Origin: Luminiphilus syltensis NOR5-1B
GTDB lineage: Bacteria; Pseudomonadota; Gammaproteobacteria; Pseudomonadales; Halieaceae
Assembly: GCF_000158175.1 (NCBI RefSeq)
Contig: NZ_DS999411.1
Coordinates: 2,801,446 to 2,865,181, forward strand
Length of the DNA stretch: 63,736 nt
Direction of reading: 5' to 3'
In this document: piece after piece, positions 34,628 through 43,448 of the stretch
How positions within the stretch are numbered: position 1 is the stretch's first letter
Layout: each line of letters begins with the position of its first letter
The notes under the pieces: model-generated
Told to the model about the DNA's origin: nothing
Database searches by the model: none
Seen by the model: the letters and a program-made list of their open reading frames with translations, nothing else
Program-made: the position numbers and the translations under genes

Positions 34628-36906
34628 CAACGACGCCGGCAAGCGAAGAAGGCCTGCAGCAGCGCCACCTTCTCGCCATCGATGGTGCACATTGCGCCAG
34701 TTGTGTGGGAAAAATAGAGCGCGCGCTGCAAGCCGTGCCCGCGGTCGAACAGGCCAGCATGAACCTTGCAGAGCACACCGCCAGCGTTATTGGGCAGGTC
34801 AACAACGAACGCTTGCTCGATGCGGTGCAAAATGCGGGATACCGCGCCCGTTTACTTGATGAGGCGGATCTCTCCGCCGTTATCGAAGAGCAGCAGGAAG
34901 CAACCCATAACGCACGCCGGCGCGCATGGCGTTCTACTGTGTTTGCACTGGGTCTCGGGCTACCGGTTATGGCCTACGGCTGGCTGGGCGGCTCAATGCT
35001 GATCACATCGCCGTCGCAACAGCTGGGCTGGGGCGCTATCGGGCTGCTCACGCTGACATTAATGCTGACCACGGGCCGCCATTTTTATAGCGATGGGCTT
35101 AGAGCTTTATTTCACGGCAATGCCACCATGGACAGTTTGATCGCCATTGGCACCTTTAGCGCCTGGTTCTATTCGATGCTGGTCGTGGTTTTTCCTTCGC
35201 TTTTCCCCGTCGTGTCGCGATACGTTTATTTCGAAGCATCTGCAATGATTCTCGGCCTGATCAGCCTTGGACAGGCGCTCGAAGCCAATGCAAAGGCACA
35301 CAGTACCGACGCGCTGAAACGGTTGTTGTCGCTGCAGCCCGACACCGCCCACAAAATTGACGGCGACACCGAGACCGACGTGCCGGTCAGGGGCCTGAAG
35401 CGTCATGACGAGGTCCGGGTCAAACCGGGGGAGCGGATGCCGGTTGATGGCAGCATCATCGAAGGTACCGCCTATGTCGATGAATCGATGCTCACCGGGG
35501 AGCCGATGCCGCGCCTGAAAAACGCCGGAGATACTGTGACGGCAGGCACGGTGAACGGTTCGAGCTCTATTCGTGTCAGGGTAGCCAGCCACAGTGCGGG
35601 CACGACGCTCGCGCGAATTACCCGGCTGGTTCGCGAAGCCCAGTCGAGCAAGCCGGCGATAAGCCGATTGGCGGACGATATCGCCGCATGGTTCGTACCC
35701 GCCGTGATGGCGACAGCCCTGATCAGCGCGCTCGCCTGGTTGTCCTTCGGGCCCGACCCGTCGATAACTCTCGCCTTCGTGGTATTTACCTCGGTTTTGA
35801 TTATTGCCTGCCCATGCGCGCTCGGACTGGCCACGCCAATGGCGGTCATTATGGGTGTCGGCAAGGCCGCCGAGTTTGGTGCGCTTATCCGGCGTGGGGA
35901 CGCACTGCAGACAGCTGCCAAAATCACTCATCTGGTCATCGACAAGACCGGGACCCTTACCGCGGGCCGGCCCAGGATCACGCAGGTTGACGCTACCGGG
36001 ACCCACAGTATTCCCGACGTGATGGCGCTTCTGGCCAGTGTCGAAACACACTCAGAGCACCCCATTGCCCGCGCCGTTGTCGACTATGCGTCGCAGGAAA
36101 ACCTGCAGCCAATTGCCGCAAAAGGCTTTAAGGCCCATGTTGGCCAGGGTGTCGAAGCGATGGTCGACGAATGGCGGATCCTGGCGGGCAATCAGCAATT
36201 CCTTCAACACCATGGCGTTGACACTGGACAGGCATCGGTGGCCGCTGTGCCCGGCCAGACTGTCGTTTTCGTGGCTATCGACGAAACGCTCGCCGCCACC
36301 GTTTGCATCGACGACCCCCTAAGACACGACGCCAAACAAGCCGTTGAGCGCATCAAATCAATGGGCATCAAGGTCGCCATCTTCACGGGTGATGCCGCAC
36401 CGGCAGCAACAAGAATCGCCCATGATGTGGGGATTGAGCGCGTAGAAAACACCCTTCTACCGCAAGATAAAGCCGCGCTGATTTCTGCCATGCGGCACCC
36501 GGGTGCGGTGATTGCGATGGCGGGTGACGGTATTAACGACGCCCCGGCTCTGGCCTCAGCCGATATTGGATTTGCCATGGGTTCGGGCACCGATATCGCC
36601 ATCGAAAGTGCCGATATCACACTACTCAGCGATTCATTGACGGGGGTGGCCGATACCATCGCACTGAGCCGCGCAACGATTCGAACCATCAAGCAGAATC
36701 TCTTCGCCGCTTTCATCTACAACGCGGTCGGTATTCCGATTGCTGCTGGCGCGCTCTACCCTTTCACGGGCTCGCTACTGAGCCCAGTCGTCGCCGGAGG
36801 AGCGATGGCGCTAAGCTCGCTGAGTGTTGTCACCAATGCCACCCGACTCCGTTTCTTCAAAGCCGGCGGATCTGCGCCATCGTTTAGCAACGACCGAGCG
36901 GCCTGA
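34624..36906 (+). CDS. copA: P1B-type copper-translocating ATPase
   Basis: 760 residues, an ATP-driven Cu(I) exporter of the inner membrane. The start at 34624 forms ATGA with the mltD stop; the frame is open 36 codons further. One N-terminal heavy-metal domain has Cys24/Cys27 in 'GAHCASCVGKIE' (the usual GMTC is changed to GAHC). Then eight helices, A-domain 'DESMLTGEPMP', the CPC metal site at 396-398 in 'IIACPCALGLATP', phosphorylation Asp440 in DKTGTLT, 'SEHPIARAV' (HP motif) and 'GDGINDAPALASADIGFAMGSGTDIAIESADI' at 634 on. The last helices carry 'YNAVGIPIAAGALYP' and 'MALSSLSVVTNATRLR', diagnostic for Cu+ specificity. Confidence 0.95.
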   Translation: MTTTPASEEGLQQRHLLAIDGAHCASCVGKIERALQAVPAVEQASMNLAEHTASVIGQVNNERLLDAVQNAGYRARLLDEADLSAVIEEQQEATHNARRRAWRSTVFALGLGLPVMAYGWLGGSMLITSPSQQLGWGAIGLLTLTLMLTTGRHFYSDGLRALFHGNATMDSLIAIGTFSAWFYSMLVVVFPSLFPVVSRYVYFEASAMILGLISLGQALEANAKAHSTDALKRLLSLQPDTAHKIDGDTETDVPVRGLKRHDEVRVKPGERMPVDGSIIEGTAYVDESMLTGEPMPRLKNAGDTVTAGTVNGSSSIRVRVASHSAGTTLARITRLVREAQSSKPAISRLADDIAAWFVPAVMATALISALAWLSFGPDPSITLAFVVFTSVLIIACPCALGLATPMAVIMGVGKAAEFGALIRRGDALQTAAKITHLVIDKTGTLTAGRPRITQVDATGTHSIPDVMALLASVETHSEHPIARAVVDYASQENLQPIAAKGFKAHVGQGVEAMVDEWRILAGNQQFLQHHGVDTGQASVAAVPGQTVVFVAIDETLAATVCIDDPLRHDAKQAVERIKSMGIKVAIFTGDAAPAATRIAHDVGIERVENTLLPQDKAALISAMRHPGAVIAMAGDGINDAPALASADIGFAMGSGTDIAIESADITLLSDSLTGVADTIALSRATIRTIKQNLFAAFIYNAVGIPIAAGALYPFTGSLLSPVVAGGAMALSSLSVVTNATRLRFFKAGGSAPSFSNDRAA

Positions 36907-36916
36907 TGTTACGACC

Positions 36917-38452
36917 TCAATCCGAGTCCTTGCGAGCGGCTTCCATCATGGACCGCTTGTGCAACTTGCCATCTTCCTGTCTCGGCAAACGGTCATGAAA
37001 CACGAGAGAACTCGGCACCTGAATGTGCGAGAGACGCTCGCGCAGCCACTCCAATAATTCGAACGCGGTCTCATCCGTGGCGTCCGCCCAGTTCTCCGGC
37101 TCCACGACCACTCTGACAGACTCACCATGCTCATCACTGGGGACACCAAAAACGGCAACATCGGCCACTTTATCGTGGGTAATCAGTACGTTTTCGATCT
37201 CAGCCGGAAAAACATCAACACCCCCGCTGGTCACAGTGAACTCGGCACGATCCGTCAAATAGAGAAAACCCTCCTCATCAAGGTATCCCACATCACCGAC
37301 CGTTACCCAACCGTGTTCATTCGTCGCCGCCAGTGATTTTTCCCGGTCGCCGTGATAATCGAATGGGTGCTGAGGGTCGGCGAAAAAAACCTTTCCAATC
37401 TGCCCCGGCGGCAATTCTCTACCGTCAATCGAGACAATTTTGGGCTCGCCGAACAGGGGCTTACCCACCGAGCCTTTGTGGGCCATCCACTCTTCAGAAT
37501 CAATCACCGAGAAGCCAGCACCCTCACTCGCCGAGTAGTATTCGTAAATAATCGGGCCCCACCAGGCAATCATCGCCTCCTTTACCGCAATCGGGCACGG
37601 GGCGCCGGCGTGAATCGCCACCTGCATACTGCCGAGATCGAATTGGCCACTAACCTCTGCGGGCAGCTTGAGCATCTGCATGAACATCATCGGTACCCAC
37701 TGGCTATGGGTCACCCGATGGGTCTCGATCAAGGCAAGCGCCGCTTCAGCGTCGAAACGCTCCATAACAACCGAGGTGCCACCGGTGGCCAGTACCAGTA
37801 AGTTGTAATGAATCGGTGCCGCCTGGTAAAGCGGCGCCGTAGACAAATAAGTCGTTTCCGCGCCGAAGCCGAAAGCCGATCCCACAGAAACTTCCAAGGG
37901 GTGCGGCGCGTCATAATCCTTCGATACCCGAGGTGGTAATACCGCTTTGGGTCGGCCGGTGGTGCCCGCCGTATAAATCAGCGGCGCCCCCAGGGCCTGA
38001 TCATCAATCGCGCATTCGGGCATTTGATCGATGACCTCCTCAAAGGAATCCCAACCGTCGACCACACCATCCATCAGGTAACGCTGCGTGAGCCCGGTTA
38101 GTCCGGCCGCCGCCGCCTGCGCGATATCGACCCACTCGAGAGCCGCAAAAAACAAGGTGGCGCCGGAATTTTCCAGAATATGGCGTATATCCTCCTCCCC
38201 GAGGTGCGTTGGGATCGGGGAAAAAATGACTCCCGCTCGCTCAGCGGCGCAGGCAATTTCGATAAGCTCGCGTCGATTACCCATCAGTAGCGCGATATGA
38301 TCGCCCGTGTGAACACCCGCGGTGCGCAGTAGCTGCGCAATTTGATTGCTTCTCCGATCGAGGTCCCCGTAATCAACGACCTCGCCACTCGGGGCGAGAA
38401 TGAGGGCGGGTTTTGCGGGGGTTTCAGCGGCGGTAGCCGAGATATGCGGCAT
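36917..38452 (-). CDS. AMP-binding acyl-CoA synthetase (class I adenylate-forming)
   Basis: 511 residues. ATP-binding loop 'LIYTAGTTGRPKAV' near 160, A4-A5 region 'IIYEYYSASEGAGFSVI' near 300, 'WVTVGDVGYLDEEGFLYLTDRAEFTVTSGGVDVFPAEIENVL' near 385-425, and the catalytic lysine region 'PRQEDGKLHKRSM' near the C-terminus. It activates a carboxylic acid as acyl-AMP and transfers it to CoA; it resembles FadD4-type enzymes acting on bulky or medium/long acids, but the acid is unknown. Convergent with copA (11 bp) and divergent from the D-glutamate cyclase operon (78 bp), whose promoter region it shares. Confidence 0.9.
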   Translation of the reverse strand: MPHISATAAETPAKPALILAPSGEVVDYGDLDRRSNQIAQLLRTAGVHTGDHIALLMGNRRELIEIACAAERAGVIFSPIPTHLGEEDIRHILENSGATLFFAALEWVDIAQAAAAGLTGLTQRYLMDGVVDGWDSFEEVIDQMPECAIDDQALGAPLIYTAGTTGRPKAVLPPRVSKDYDAPHPLEVSVGSAFGFGAETTYLSTAPLYQAAPIHYNLLVLATGGTSVVMERFDAEAALALIETHRVTHSQWVPMMFMQMLKLPAEVSGQFDLGSMQVAIHAGAPCPIAVKEAMIAWWGPIIYEYYSASEGAGFSVIDSEEWMAHKGSVGKPLFGEPKIVSIDGRELPPGQIGKVFFADPQHPFDYHGDREKSLAATNEHGWVTVGDVGYLDEEGFLYLTDRAEFTVTSGGVDVFPAEIENVLITHDKVADVAVFGVPSDEHGESVRVVVEPENWADATDETAFELLEWLRERLSHIQVPSSLVFHDRLPRQEDGKLHKRSMMEAARKDSD

Positions 38453-38530
38453 GGAGTGTGCTCCTGATTATTTCCCAGCTACTATACAAGAGACCCGCAC
38501 ACACAATCATCAACAAGAGTAGGGATCGAT

Positions 38531-39325
38531 TTGAAAGATCACTGTCCTGACACCGGCGCTGCGGCACGCGCCGACATTCGACAAGGGTTATGGCGCAAGC
38601 CCACCAGCGGCATCGCGCCCGGATTCGTACAGTGTAATCTCGTGATTTTAGACACCGGGGCGGCCTCGGATTTTCTTCGCTTCTGCCAAACCAACCCAAA
38701 GCCCTGCCCCTTGCTCGCCATGAGCCCCGAACCTGGCGATCCCACATTACCGGCGCTTGGCGCATCGATTGATGTGCGGACGGACTGCCCGAGCTATCGT
38801 ATCTGGACACAGGGAGCGCTAACCACCGAGTGCGATAATCTCCTCGATCACTGGCAATCCGACCATGTCGCCTTTGCATTGGGTTGTTCATTTTCTTTCG
38901 AGGAGGCCCTCATCGCCGCGGGGGTTGAAGTGCGCCATATCACGGAGGGCGTTAACGTACCCATGTACCGAACCCATTTGCCCTGCGAGTCGTCCGGAGT
39001 GTTCCGCGGTACGATGGTCGTCAGCATGCGACCAATGAAACCCGCACAGGCGATTCGCGCAATACAGATCTGCGCGCGCTTCCCAACGGTGCACGGTGCT
39101 CCGATACATTTTGGGCAGCCCGAGGCAATTGGTATTAACGATCTTACGGCCCCTGATTTTGGTGAGGCCGTCTCCATAAGAGAAGGGGAAGTTCCCGTGT
39201 TCTGGGCCTGCGGGGTAACGCCTCAGGTTGCTTTGGAAAATGCGAAGCTACCCCTTGCATTTACCCACACTCCGGGGCACATGCTGATCACAGATTTACG
39301 TAATGCAGAACTGGCGGTAAATTGA
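38531..39325 (+). CDS. D-glutamate cyclase N-domain homologue (DUF1445, PF07286)
   Basis: 264 residues, the full length of the DUF1445/YcsI family once called putative hydro-lyase. In vertebrate D-glutamate cyclase (DGLUCY) this domain forms the N-terminal half, and the enzyme converts D-glutamate to 5-oxo-D-proline. Conserved segments: '[14 protein letters not shown]' near 27, '[15 protein letters not shown]' near 81, '[14 protein letters not shown]' near 116, 'NVPMYRT' near 142, '[10 protein letters not shown]' near 160, '[10 protein letters not shown]' near 248. TTG start with AGGGAT upstream. First gene of a seven-gene run: one base before pxpA. The partner half (DUF4392) is the fifth gene. 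Activity of bacterial stand-alone members is not established to my knowledge. Confidence 0.9.
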   Translation: MKDHCPDTGAAARADIRQGLWRKPTSGIAPGFVQCNLVILDTGAASDFLRFCQTNPKPCPLLAMSPEPGDPTLPALGASIDVRTDCPSYRIWTQGALTTECDNLLDHWQSDHVAFALGCSFSFEEALIAAGVEVRHITEGVNVPMYRTHLPCESSGVFRGTMVVSMRPMKPAQAIRAIQICARFPTVHGAPIHFGQPEAIGINDLTAPDFGEAVSIREGEVPVFWACGVTPQVALENAKLPLAFTHTPGHMLITDLRNAELAVN

Positions 39326-39326
39326 T

Positions 39327-40067
39327 ATGGCTAAGGCAATAACCCTCAATTGTGATCTCGGCGAGGGATTTGGCAAATGGAAGATGGGGCTCGACGAAGA
39401 AATGATGCCGCTGATCGACTGTGCCAATATCGCCTGCGGCTTTCACGCGGGTGATCCCTGCACGATCGAACGAACCCTCGAACTGGCGCGTCGACACAAA
39501 GTGGAAATTGGTGCCCACGTATCCTATCCGGATCTGCAGGGCTTCGGCCGCCGATCAATGGCGATACGGGGCCACGAGCTGGTCAATTTGATTCACTACC
39601 AAATGTCGGCGCTCGATGGCATGGCCCGTGTACACAATAAAAAGCTCGATTACGTTAAGCCCCACGGTGCGCTCTACAACGACATGATGAAAGATCTCGG
39701 CCTACTCAACGATGTGATGTCGGCCGTATCCAGCTGGCACAAGTCGGTGGATCTCGTGGTAATGGCGACCCCGAGAGATAAAAAATCGGTCGAGCTGGCG
39801 GTGGAGCACGGCCTCAACCTGCGCTTTGAGGCGTTCTGTGATCGCGGCTACACCAACGCCGGATATCTTATTGAACGGGGTAAACCTGGAGCATTACTGA
39901 GCACCGAGCAGGCCGTCGATCAGGCGCTGGCGGTCGCGAAGGGTGAGCTGCGTAGCAGCAAAGGTAAAAAACTGTCGATTACCGCCGACACACTGTGCCT
40001 GCATGGCGACACGCCGAATGCGGTGGCCGTGGCGACGGCGATTCGCGAAGCCCTCCAAGGGTATTAA
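39327..40067 (+). CDS. pxpA: 5-oxoprolinase subunit A (LamB/YcsF family)
   Basis: 246 residues, the usual size. PxpA with PxpB and PxpC forms the prokaryotic ATP-dependent 5-oxoprolinase that opens L-5-oxoproline to L-glutamate. Signature segments: 'LNCDLGEGFGKWKMG' at the N-terminus, 'ANIACGFHAGDP' near 33-44, 'IGAHVSYPDLQGFGRR' near 61-76, 'DYVKPHGALYNDM' near 108-120, 'EAFCDRGYTNAGYLIER' near 169, and 'LCLHGDTPNAVAVA' at the C-terminus. One base after the DUF1445 gene, six before pxpB, so part of one transcript. Confidence 0.96.
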   Translation: MAKAITLNCDLGEGFGKWKMGLDEEMMPLIDCANIACGFHAGDPCTIERTLELARRHKVEIGAHVSYPDLQGFGRRSMAIRGHELVNLIHYQMSALDGMARVHNKKLDYVKPHGALYNDMMKDLGLLNDVMSAVSSWHKSVDLVVMATPRDKKSVELAVEHGLNLRFEAFCDRGYTNAGYLIERGKPGALLSTEQAVDQALAVAKGELRSSKGKKLSITADTLCLHGDTPNAVAVATAIREALQGY

Positions 40068-40073
40068 ACCCCC

Positions 40074-40757
40074 GTGGCTGATATCACCCTGGCGGGTGAA
40101 CAGGGTTTACTGGTCACGTTCACCGGGGCACCCACACCCGAGACCAGCCGCCGTATCATAGCGCTCGCTGATTTTATTGAAGCCCGCTTTCCGACAGGCA
40201 TCAATGATGTTGTGCCCAGCTACACGACCCTCGGTGTCTTTTTTGAACCCGCAGCGCTGACCCGACCAACCGTCATGCACGAAATCCGGGAGTGGCTGGA
40301 ACGACCCCTATCAACAGGTTCCAGTCCCGCTATTGAGACCACACTACCCGTTTATTACGGCACCGAGGTCGCTCCTGATCTCGTGACGATTGCTGAAAGA
40401 ACCGGTCTCACCCCAGACGAAATTGTTCAATTACACACCCGTGAACGCTACCACGCGTATGCCAACGGATTTGCACCCGGTTTTTGCTATCTGGGACATC
40501 TCAATCCGCGGCTGTCCCAGCCCAGACGTTCCACACCCCGCGCCCGGGTACCCAAGGGATCTGTCGCCATCGCAGACCGCCAGACCGCCGTGTACCCCGT
40601 TGACTCTCCGGGTGGATGGCATCTCATCGGACGCTGCCCCCTACCCCTTTTCAACCCGGAATCTCGCACACCCAACCTGATATCGGTCGGCACCTTCGTA
40701 CGCTTCAAAGCGATAGAGCGAAGCGAATTCCTCGATCTCGGTGGTTCGCTTGAGTGA
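40074..40757 (+). CDS. pxpB: 5-oxoprolinase subunit B (KipI family)
   Basis: 227 residues beginning with GTG. Family marks: 'PTGINDVVPSYTTLGVFFEP' near 42-60, 'LPVYYGTEVAPDL' near 93, 'YANGFAPGFCYLGHL' near 128-142, 'PKGSVAIADRQTAVYPVDSPGGWHLIGRC' near 162-190, and 'PNLISVGTFVRF'. Works as a complex with PxpC; B. subtilis KipI also inhibits kinase KinA, but that role is not expected here. The start of pxpC overlaps its end. Confidence 0.95.
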   Translation: MADITLAGEQGLLVTFTGAPTPETSRRIIALADFIEARFPTGINDVVPSYTTLGVFFEPAALTRPTVMHEIREWLERPLSTGSSPAIETTLPVYYGTEVAPDLVTIAERTGLTPDEIVQLHTRERYHAYANGFAPGFCYLGHLNPRLSQPRRSTPRARVPKGSVAIADRQTAVYPVDSPGGWHLIGRCPLPLFNPESRTPNLISVGTFVRFKAIERSEFLDLGGSLE

Positions 40758-41715
40758 GTGGTTGATCGAGACCGTGTCCACACCCTGCACACTGCAGGAT
40801 GCGGGGCGCCAACACTCATTACGACTGGGGCTGAGCCCGGGAGGTGCGGTGGACCCTCCGGCCTACCGCTTGGGTCAGCGCCTGGTCGGAAACTCAAAAG
40901 ACGAAGCGGCCCTGGAAACCTGCTACGGATCTATCGCGCTCACAGCGGATGGACCCTGTACTGTGGCGGTAACCGGGCCTGACACCCCGGTACTGGTCGA
41001 TGGCGATAACATCGGTATCAATCGGGGGTTCCAGCTCGAAGCGGGCCAGCGACTGGAGCTACCGCCGCCGAGTCGGGGGGTCTACCACTATATCGCGGTC
41101 AAAGACGGATTCGATGTACCCGCGGTTTTTGGCAGCCACAGTACAGTTGTCCGCGAGGGTCTGGGCGGGCTTGCCGGTCGAGCGCTGGTCGCCGGCGATC
41201 GATTGATCCTGCGAACCGGATCTCCCGCCCCATTGCTGTGCTACCCGACCGTATCGCGCCGTGACGAATCACGGATACTCACGCTGCGATTTATCCCCTG
41301 CTTTCAGTTCGACCAGTTTCCAGAAGCGACCCGCAGACTGTTCAATACTGGATCCTTCAGCGTGACCGCCAGTGCCAATAGAATGGGAATAAAGCTCAGC
41401 GGAGACCCGCTCATAACCGGTATCGAAAAGTTATACTCCGAAACCACCTGTCTTGGCGCCATACAAATCCCGCCCGAGGGGAATCCTATTGTTCTTCTCA
41501 ATGACCGACAGACTGTGGGCGGCTATCCCAAGGCGGGGGCAGTAATCTCATCCGACTGTGTTCGGCTGGCGCAGGCCCGGCCGGGGCAGCAGGTTCGCTT
41601 CCAGCCCGTCACAGAGACCGAAGCTGATAGGATTCGCTGGTTGAACGATAACTTTGAGAGAGAGCGCATGCTCAAACCCGTAACGACACCGGGGCAAACC
41701 ATTGCCCATGACTGA
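40741..41715 (+). CDS. pxpC: 5-oxoprolinase subunit C (KipA / biotin-dependent carboxyltransferase-like)
   Basis: 324 residues, normal. 'TLQDAGRQHSLRLGLSPGGAVDPPAYRLGQRLVGN' near 17-50 is the family start; 'LETCYGSIALTADGPCTVAVTGPD', 'YHYIAVKDGFDVPAVFGSHSTV', 'ANRMGIKLSG' and 'PIVLLNDRQTVGGYPKAGAVISSD' follow in order. The first start is GTG at 40741 (17-base overlap with pxpB); an in-frame TTG at 40750 would leave an 8-base overlap. The stop overlaps the DUF4392 gene. Confidence 0.95.
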   Translation: MVRLSEWLIETVSTPCTLQDAGRQHSLRLGLSPGGAVDPPAYRLGQRLVGNSKDEAALETCYGSIALTADGPCTVAVTGPDTPVLVDGDNIGINRGFQLEAGQRLELPPPSRGVYHYIAVKDGFDVPAVFGSHSTVVREGLGGLAGRALVAGDRLILRTGSPAPLLCYPTVSRRDESRILTLRFIPCFQFDQFPEATRRLFNTGSFSVTASANRMGIKLSGDPLITGIEKLYSETTCLGAIQIPPEGNPIVLLNDRQTVGGYPKAGAVISSDCVRLAQARPGQQVRFQPVTETEADRIRWLNDNFERERMLKPVTTPGQTIAHD

Positions 41716-42568
41716 CGCCGAAATCAGTCGATTCAGTGACCAGATCGAAGCGCTACTGGTTAATCGAAATCCGCGCGGAATGTCGGGCGTCCGCGATGCG
41801 CTGAAACCGGGTTACGTCGCCCGTGCGGCCCGTCGTCTGCTCGATGCAGACAAGGAAATACTCATTGCAACCGGCTTTCCCGTAGCCAACACCTTCGAAA
41901 CCGATGGCCCCGCGGGGGCCATTGCGCTTTACGATTTCTGCCTGCAAGGTGGCGGGAGACCCGTACTCATGGCCGGTGCGCCACTCATCAACGCGATTGG
42001 TGCGGACCGGGCAACCCACATCATCAACGGTTTTTCGCAAGCCGACGCCGATCGCGAGGCCGAACGCTTTTTTGCAAAACATTCACCCTCGCTAATGATT
42101 GTTATCGAGCGACCCGGCGCCGCTGCTGACGGCCATTACTACAATATTACGGGCAAAGACATCAGCGCGGAGGTGCGTCCTTTTGAGCCCTGGGTCGACC
42201 GCGCGCCCTGCCCCGTTATTGCTATCGGCGATGGCGGTAACGAAATTGGTATGGGTAGCGCAGGAAAGGTCCTCGAAACCCTCAATATTCGGCCGGCGGT
42301 TTCCACCTGTGATGAGCTGGTGGTCGCCGACGTATCCAACTGGGGCGCGTATGCAATCATCGCCATGGCGCAGAAACTCAGTGACATTGAGCATCATTGG
42401 AGCATTCAACCGCGACGATTGCTCGGCATGTTGAGCGCTGCCGGGAGCGTTGACGGTGTCACCCACCAAAATACGCTGACCGAGGACGGACTTGATTGCA
42501 GCGAATGTGAAGACCTTCTGGATAAAATTCATCACGTGCTTTTTGCACCAACACCGACGGACGGGTAG
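41708..42568 (+). CDS. D-glutamate cyclase C-domain homologue (DUF4392, PF14336)
   Basis: 286 residues; the ATG at 41708 overlaps the pxpC stop by eight bases, and an upstream TTG at 41702 is also in frame. The domain forms the C-terminal half of DGLUCY. Visible family marks: 'LIATGFPVANTFETDGPAGAIALYDFCLQ' near 50-78, 'VIERPGAAADGHYYNITGKDIS' near 130, 'VIAIGDGGNEIGMGSAGKV' near 175-193 and 'DELVVADVSNWGAYAI' near 208. With the DUF1445 gene at the operon head, the operon encodes both halves of the cyclase as separate chains. In other bacteria either domain can occur alone, so joint action is inferred from operon membership. Confidence 0.9.
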   Translation: MTDAEISRFSDQIEALLVNRNPRGMSGVRDALKPGYVARAARRLLDADKEILIATGFPVANTFETDGPAGAIALYDFCLQGGGRPVLMAGAPLINAIGADRATHIINGFSQADADREAERFFAKHSPSLMIVIERPGAAADGHYYNITGKDISAEVRPFEPWVDRAPCPVIAIGDGGNEIGMGSAGKVLETLNIRPAVSTCDELVVADVSNWGAYAIIAMAQKLSDIEHHWSIQPRRLLGMLSAAGSVDGVTHQNTLTEDGLDCSECEDLLDKIHHVLFAPTPTDG

Positions 42569-42573
42569 CACCA

Positions 42574-43434
42574 GTGACAACCGCTTTTGTAAATGGGGAT
42601 TTTTTACCGCTCGAGTCAGCGGCCATCTCGCCGATGGACCGGGGTTTCCTGTTTGGTGATGGTATCTATGAGGTCATTCCCTGCCGCGAGGGCCGCATGA
42701 TGGCATTTACGCGGCATATGTCTCGATTACAGGACGGTCTCGATGCCATAAACATCGATAACCCCATGACAACCGACGACTGGCATACCTGCCTCGAAAA
42801 ACTTCGAAGATCAGCTGCCGCCGATGACTGCGCCATCTATTTGCAGGTCACTCGCGGGCCCGCCTCTACCCGTAACCACAAGTATCCGGCCACATCCGAG
42901 CCAACTGTCTTCGCCTATAGCTATTCGATACCGGCTGCCAGCGACGGCGCCCCCTCGACTGCCACCGGCTTACGGGTGATCACCGGCCGGGATCGTCGCT
43001 GGCAGCGCTGCAACATAAAATCAGTTTCCCTGCTGGGTAATGTGCTACACCTCATGGAGGGTGTTGAGGCCGGTGTCGAGGAAATCCTTTTGTTCAACGA
43101 CAGAGACGAACTCACAGAAGCCGCCGCGTGCAATGTGTTCATCACTGATGGCGATCGAGTCATCACACCACCCCTGGACCACCAAAAGTTACCGGGAATT
43201 ACACGCAGCGTATTAATTGATCTTATGCGTCGAGACGGCGGGTGGAACATCGAGGAAGCCATTATCACCCGCCAACAGGTGCGACGAGCAGACGAGGTAT
43301 GGCTGACCAGTGCCACAAAAGATATTGCACCCGTGATAGAGGTCGACAATCGATCTGTGGGTGACGGCACCCCCGGGCCACTCTGGTCAAAGGCCCAGAC
43401 GCTGTTGTATCGGCATCGCTTCGATCTGGATTAG
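42574..43434 (+). CDS. D-amino-acid transaminase (class IV, fold IV PLP enzyme)
   Basis: 286 residues, the size of Bacillus D-alanine aminotransferase. GTG start five bases after the DUF4392 stop. Seen: 'MDRGFLFGDGIYEVIP' near 21-36, 'LQVTRGPASTRNHKYPAT' near 90-107 (the RG-x-RxH-x-P stretch shared by D-transaminases), PLP-lysine Lys149 in CNIKSVSLLGNVL, and Glu182 in 'DELTEAAACNVFI'. It would exchange D-alanine plus 2-oxoglutarate with pyruvate plus D-glutamate. Branched-chain aminotransferase and aminodeoxychorismate lyase share the fold but lack that RG...H segment. Alanine racemase follows, which supports the D-alanine link. Confidence 0.88.
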   Translation: MTTAFVNGDFLPLESAAISPMDRGFLFGDGIYEVIPCREGRMMAFTRHMSRLQDGLDAINIDNPMTTDDWHTCLEKLRRSAAADDCAIYLQVTRGPASTRNHKYPATSEPTVFAYSYSIPAASDGAPSTATGLRVITGRDRRWQRCNIKSVSLLGNVLHLMEGVEAGVEEILLFNDRDELTEAAACNVFITDGDRVITPPLDHQKLPGITRSVLIDLMRRDGGWNIEEAIITRQQVRRADEVWLTSATKDIAPVIEVDNRSVGDGTPGPLWSKAQTLLYRHRFDLD

Positions 43435-43448
43435 GCAAACGGAAAATC

